Positions 60,623 to 64,000 of a DNA stretch of 64,000 nt are shown in pieces. The stretch comes from Stappia albiluteola (GTDB lineage Bacteria; Pseudomonadota; Alphaproteobacteria; Rhizobiales; Stappiaceae), in contig NZ_JACFXV010000065.1 in NCBI RefSeq assembly GCF_014050225.1, forward strand, positions 62,001-126,000, in the 5' to 3' direction. The notes beneath the pieces are model-generated. The model was not told the origin of the DNA. It saw only the letters and a list, made by a program, of their open reading frames with translations, and did not search any database. The translations under genes and the position numbers were made by a program. Each line of letters begins with the position of its first letter. The stretch's first letter is position 1.

Positions 60623-62806
60623 TCAGGCTCCGGCGCGCGCCGCCTTCACCTCGAGCCGGCGCTTGTGCAATATCGGCTCGGTATAGCCGGCCGGCTGCTC
60701 GCGGCCCTTGAACACCAGGTCGCAGGCCGCCTGGAAGGCGATCGAGCGGTCGAAGTCTTCAGCCATCGGCAGGTAGGCCGGATCGCCCGCGTTCTGTCCG
60801 TCGACGACCTTGGCCATCCGCTTCATCGTCTCCGTCACCTGCTCGGCGCTGCAGACGCCGTGGGCAAGCCAGTTGGCGATATGCTGCGAGGAGATACGCA
60901 AGGTCGCGCGATCCTCCATCAGGCCGACATTGTTGATGTCCGGCACCTTGGAACAGCCGACGCCCTGATCGACCCAGCGCACCACGTAGCCGAGAATGCC
61001 TTGGGCATTGTTGTCGAGTTCGGCCTGGATCTCTTCCGGTGACCAGTTCGGGCGGTTCGCGACGGGAATCGACAGGATATCGTCAAGGCTGGCGCGGCCA
61101 CGCGAGGCGAGTTCCTTCTGCCGCGCCTTCACGTCGACCTTGTGGTAGTGCAGCGCATGCAGCGTCGCTGCCGTCGGCGACGGCACCCACGCGGTATTGG
61201 CGCCGGCCATCGGGTGGCCGACCTTCTGCTCCAGCATCGCCTTCATCAGGTCCGGCATTGCCCACATGCCCTTGCCGATCTGGGCGTGGCCCGGCAGGCC
61301 GCATTCCAGGCCGATATCGACGTTCCAGGCTTCGTAGGCCTGGATCCAGGCCGCCGTCTTCATGTCGCCCTTGCGGATCATCGGTCCGGCTTCCATCGAG
61401 GTATGCATCTCGTCGCCAGTCCGGTCCAGGAACCCGGTATTGATGAAGAACACCCGCTCGGAGGCGGCACGGATGCATTCCTTGAGGTTGACGGTCGTGC
61501 GCCGTTCCTCGTCCATGATGCCCATCTTGAGCGTGCTCTTCTCAAGCCCGAGCGTTTCCTCGACACGGCCGAACAGGCGATTGGAGAAGGCGACCTCTTC
61601 CGGCCCGTGCATCTTCGGCTTGACGATATAGAGCGAGCCGGCGCGGCTGTTCGCCCGCCGACCGCCGCCATTCGTGCCGCCCTTGCCGATATCGTGGATG
61701 GCGATGGCGGACGTCACCATGCAATCGAGAATGCCTTCCGGGATCTCGTTGCCGTCGCGGTCGAGGATCGCCGGATTGGTCATCAGGTGGCCGACATTGC
61801 GCACCAGCATCAGCGAGCGGCCATGCAGGCGAACCTCGCCCGCGCCGTCGGCGGCCGTATAGAAGCGGTCGCCATTCAGCTTGCGGGTGACCGTCTTGCC
61901 GCCCTTTTCGAAGGTGTCGGCGAGATCGCCCTTGATGAGGCCAAGCCAGTTGCGATAGGCGACGACCTTGTCCTCGGCATCGACCGCGGCAACCGAATCC
62001 TCGCAGTCCATGATCGTGGACAGCGCTGCCTCAAGCACGACATCGGCGATGCCCGCCTTGTCCGTCTTGCCGATGGGATGGGCGCGATCCACGACGATTT
62101 CCAGGTGCAGGCCGTTGCGGACGAGGAGCACCTTGTCCGGATTTTCGGCGGAGCCGGTAAAGCCGCGGAACTGGGCCGCGTCCTTGAGCGATGCCTTCTC
62201 GCCGCCTTCCAGAGTAACGACGAGGGATCCGCCGGCAACGGCGAGGCCGGTCGCCGCGGCCCAGTCGCCGGAGGCGAGCGGAGCGCTTTCGTTCAGGACA
62301 TTGCGGGCATAGGCGATGACTTCTGCCCCGCGTGCCGGATCGTAACCGCCGGCAGTCGGCGTCGACCCCATTGCGTCCGTACCGTAGAGCGCGTCATAGA
62401 GCGAGCCCCAGCGCGCATTCGCGGCGTTCAGGGCGTAGCGTGCGTTCATGATCGGCACGACAAGCTGGGCACCGGCAATCGAGGAGATCTCCGGATCGAC
62501 ATTTGCCGTCGTGACCCTGAACGCCGGGCCTTCCTCGACGAGATAGCCGATTTCCTTCAGGAAGGCCTTGTAGGCGGCAAGATCGATGGGGCCGCGATGC
62601 GCCTTGTGCCAGGCGTCTATTTTTTCCTGAAGCGCGTCACGCTTGGCCAGCAACGCGCGGTTTTCGGGAGCAAGGTCGTGCACGATCGACGACAGGCCCT
62701 GCCAGAATGCGTCCGCGCTCACGCCGGTCCCCGGAAGGACGTCGTTGTTGACGAATTCATAGAGTTCGGCGGCGACCTTCAGGCCAGCGGCATCGACCCG
62801 TTCCAT
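60623..62806 (-). CDS. glcB: Malate synthase G
   Basis: A 727-residue malate synthase G that condenses glyoxylate with acetyl-CoA. The start at 62806 ([18 protein letters not shown]) matches the family; the frame is open 13 codons further. Active-site boxes are seen: [52 protein letters not shown]. It lets the cell grow on acetate, glyoxylate or fatty acids. No isocitrate lyase gene is in the window. It converges on the two-component genes. Confidence 0.95.
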   Translation of the reverse strand: MERVDAAGLKVAAELYEFVNNDVLPGTGVSADAFWQGLSSIVHDLAPENRALLAKRDALQEKIDAWHKAHRGPIDLAAYKAFLKEIGYLVEEGPAFRVTTANVDPEISSIAGAQLVVPIMNARYALNAANARWGSLYDALYGTDAMGSTPTAGGYDPARGAEVIAYARNVLNESAPLASGDWAAATGLAVAGGSLVVTLEGGEKASLKDAAQFRGFTGSAENPDKVLLVRNGLHLEIVVDRAHPIGKTDKAGIADVVLEAALSTIMDCEDSVAAVDAEDKVVAYRNWLGLIKGDLADTFEKGGKTVTRKLNGDRFYTAADGAGEVRLHGRSLMLVRNVGHLMTNPAILDRDGNEIPEGILDCMVTSAIAIHDIGKGGTNGGGRRANSRAGSLYIVKPKMHGPEEVAFSNRLFGRVEETLGLEKSTLKMGIMDEERRTTVNLKECIRAASERVFFINTGFLDRTGDEMHTSMEAGPMIRKGDMKTAAWIQAYEAWNVDIGLECGLPGHAQIGKGMWAMPDLMKAMLEQKVGHPMAGANTAWVPSPTAATLHALHYHKVDVKARQKELASRGRASLDDILSIPVANRPNWSPEEIQAELDNNAQGILGYVVRWVDQGVGCSKVPDINNVGLMEDRATLRISSQHIANWLAHGVCSAEQVTETMKRMAKVVDGQNAGDPAYLPMAEDFDRSIAFQAACDLVFKGREQPAGYTEPILHKRRLEVKAARAGA

Positions 62807-63086
62807 GGCGTCGGTACTCCCTCGCAATCTTCGCAAAAGCTGCAATTCTCGACCGGCGAGATAGGCAAGCCGGTTCTTCGTGGCTGCACACTGTCAGAAA
62901 GGCCTTACACCCGTCAATCAGTCACAAATCCAAAGGACTTTATCCAATCAGGAACAAATACTGCCGACCGGAGTGCCGCGCCAGGCGCATGGCTGCCCAT
63001 CAATTGATAATACGATTGCGCACCGTTATAGCAGGCAGGCTATCCGTATTCGTTGCATGCCGCGATCAAGGGCCGATGGGATTTTC

Positions 63087-63992
63087 ATGCTGACCACGTT
63101 CTACTCCCGGCCGATCCTGCTTCTGATCCTGACCGCTCTTTTCTGGGCGGGCAACACGATCGCGGGCCGGCTGGCGATCGGCGAGGTATCTCCATTCGTC
63201 GTCGTCACGCTGCGCTGGGTCATCGTTTCCGGCCTGCTGATGGTCTTTTTCGGCCGCCAGGTCGTGGCCGAGTGGGCAACCCTGCGTCGGCACATGATCG
63301 CGCTGATCCTGATGGCGATCTTCGGACTGACGGCCTTCAATTCGCTTTTCTACGTCGCGGCACACTCCACCACGGCACTCAATCTCGGCATCATTCAGGG
63401 GTCCATGCCGATCTTCGTGCTCGTCGGCGCGCTTGTCTTCCACCGCACGCCAGTCGGACCGCTGCAGATAGCGGGCGTGATGATCACCATGCTCGGCGTC
63501 ATTTATATCTCGGCACATGGCGATCTCGCCCGGCTGGCAGAACTCGAGATCAATCCGGGTGACGGATTGATGATCATCGCCTGCGTCTTCTACTCCGCAT
63601 ACGCGGTTACGTTGCGCAACCGTCCAAAGGTTCCCGGCATCGTGTTCTTCACGATGCTGTCGGTCATTGCCGCGATCACTTCGCTGCCCGCCCTCGGCTA
63701 TGAGATCGCAAACGGGACCGTGCAATGGCCCACACCCGAAGGCTGGCTGATCGTGCTCTACATCGCTCTTGGACCGTCATTCCTGTCGCAGATCTTCTTC
63801 ATGCGCGGCGTGGAATTGATCGGGCCCGGCCGCGCCGGCGTCTTCATCAACCTGGTGCCGATCTTCTCCTCGATCATGGCTGTCGTGCTGTTGAGCGAAC
63901 CGTTCCAAAGCTATCACGCGGTGGCGCTTGCGCTTGTCTTTGCCGGAATCTGGCTATCGGAGCGCAGGCCCGCCCTTCGGGAAGCCCGCTGA
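63087..63992 (+). CDS. EamA/DMT family transporter
   Basis: A 301-residue protein with ten predicted helices in two EamA repeats; LTALFWAGNTIAGRLAIGEV then SPFVVVTLRW marks the first and GPSFLSQIFFMRGVELIGPGRAGVF the second. DMT carriers export amino acids or other metabolites; the substrate is not readable. The ATG at 63087 starts just before the first helix; frames further upstream lack support. It diverges from glcB across 280 bases. Confidence 0.92.
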   Translation: MLTTFYSRPILLLILTALFWAGNTIAGRLAIGEVSPFVVVTLRWVIVSGLLMVFFGRQVVAEWATLRRHMIALILMAIFGLTAFNSLFYVAAHSTTALNLGIIQGSMPIFVLVGALVFHRTPVGPLQIAGVMITMLGVIYISAHGDLARLAELEINPGDGLMIIACVFYSAYAVTLRNRPKVPGIVFFTMLSVIAAITSLPALGYEIANGTVQWPTPEGWLIVLYIALGPSFLSQIFFMRGVELIGPGRAGVFINLVPIFSSIMAVVLLSEPFQSYHAVALALVFAGIWLSERRPALREAR

Positions 63993-63999
63993 AGCGGGC
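63984..63999 (+). terminator. Hairpin spanning the stop codon, at window end
   Basis: GCCCGC (63984-63989) and GCGGGC (63994-63999) pair around TGAA, which includes the TGA stop of the transporter gene. Any T-run would be beyond the window, so the terminator call is tentative. Confidence 0.4.
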
Positions 64000-64000
64000 G

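Noticed and set aside
61142-63007. A 621-codon plus-strand frame opposite glcB
   Set aside because: Antisense to a textbook malate synthase G; no recognisable domain and no ribosome site.
1-64000. CRISPR arrays, tRNA or rRNA genes, prophage or integrase genes
   Set aside because: Searched by eye through intergenic regions and gene products; none was seen.

Overview
The window is high-GC, densely coded DNA from an alphaproteobacterium, most likely a member of the Rhizobiaceae. The evidence is the combination of a Ros/MucR regulator, a DivJ-like sensor kinase a few genes away, a seven-subunit Pha/Mrp cation antiporter, homospermidine synthase with a type III ornithine decarboxylase, a ReAV-type asparaginase, a TIGR03808 Tat-exported repeat protein, DUF5330 and DUF1491 proteins, CtrA-type TTAA-N7-TTAA sites and an alphaproteobacterial LexA box. 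Genus cannot be fixed by eye. No rRNA, tRNA, CRISPR array or complete insertion sequence was seen.

Layout. 0-5.6 kb: the 3' end of a class A penicillin-binding protein, a DUF1214/DUF1254 pair, a lipoprotein with a small SD-led gene before it, a DUF2336 protein behind a CtrA-like promoter region, DUF1491 and a YnfA-type membrane protein. 5.6-11.7 kb: cell-cycle and surface regulation, with a peptidoglycan-binding protein, the DivJ-like kinase, DUF5330, SufE, DUF6456 plus a stand-alone DnaA-domain-IV-like protein, and MucR. 12.1-18.0 kb: the phaABCDEFG operon on the minus strand. 18.2-20.1 kb: DUF2270 and a tightly overlapping three-gene module around an XRE regulator. 20.3-34.1 kb: housekeeping genes (msrB, ptrB, superoxide dismutase, two MFS carriers, ilvE-type aminotransferase, a VOC protein behind a LexA box, haloacid dehalogenase, LOG protein, M20 peptidase, HerA-like ATPase). 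34.2-44.0 kb: small DUF proteins, a LuxR regulator, methylmalonyl-CoA mutase (two subunits), an outer-membrane barrel and a DUF1131 lipoprotein that diverge around a CtrA site, and the MeaB GTPase. 44.2-49.98 kb: TIGR03808 protein, asparaginase, aminotransferase, a 264-bp element with terminal inverted repeats, a small exported protein, DUF1127 and a LysR regulator. 50.2-56.7 kb: ergothioneine genes egtB-egtD, a Phd/PemK-type toxin-antitoxin pair with a 36-bp operator palindrome, and a homospermidine route (hss, GNAT, decarboxylase) behind a long structured leader. 57.2-64 kb: an eight-EF-hand protein divergent from a two-component system with a His/acid-rich sensor, then malate synthase G and an EamA exporter.

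Genes that work together: decarboxylase and hss make putrescine and homospermidine; MutA/MutB with MeaB isomerise methylmalonyl-CoA; EgtD and EgtB make ergothioneine; PhaA-G form one membrane antiporter. The DivJ-like kinase is expected to act upstream of CtrA, and CtrA-like sites occur in two intergenic regions of the same window.

Most interesting places: the decarboxylase leader with a possible 42-codon upstream ORF; the EF-hand/two-component divergon with tandem TGTCGCG repeats; the XRE three-gene module; the MITE-like element placed just before a small exported gene; the LexA box before a VOC gene; and the CtrA-type sites. All functions are assigned by reading motifs and remembered families; no database search was run.
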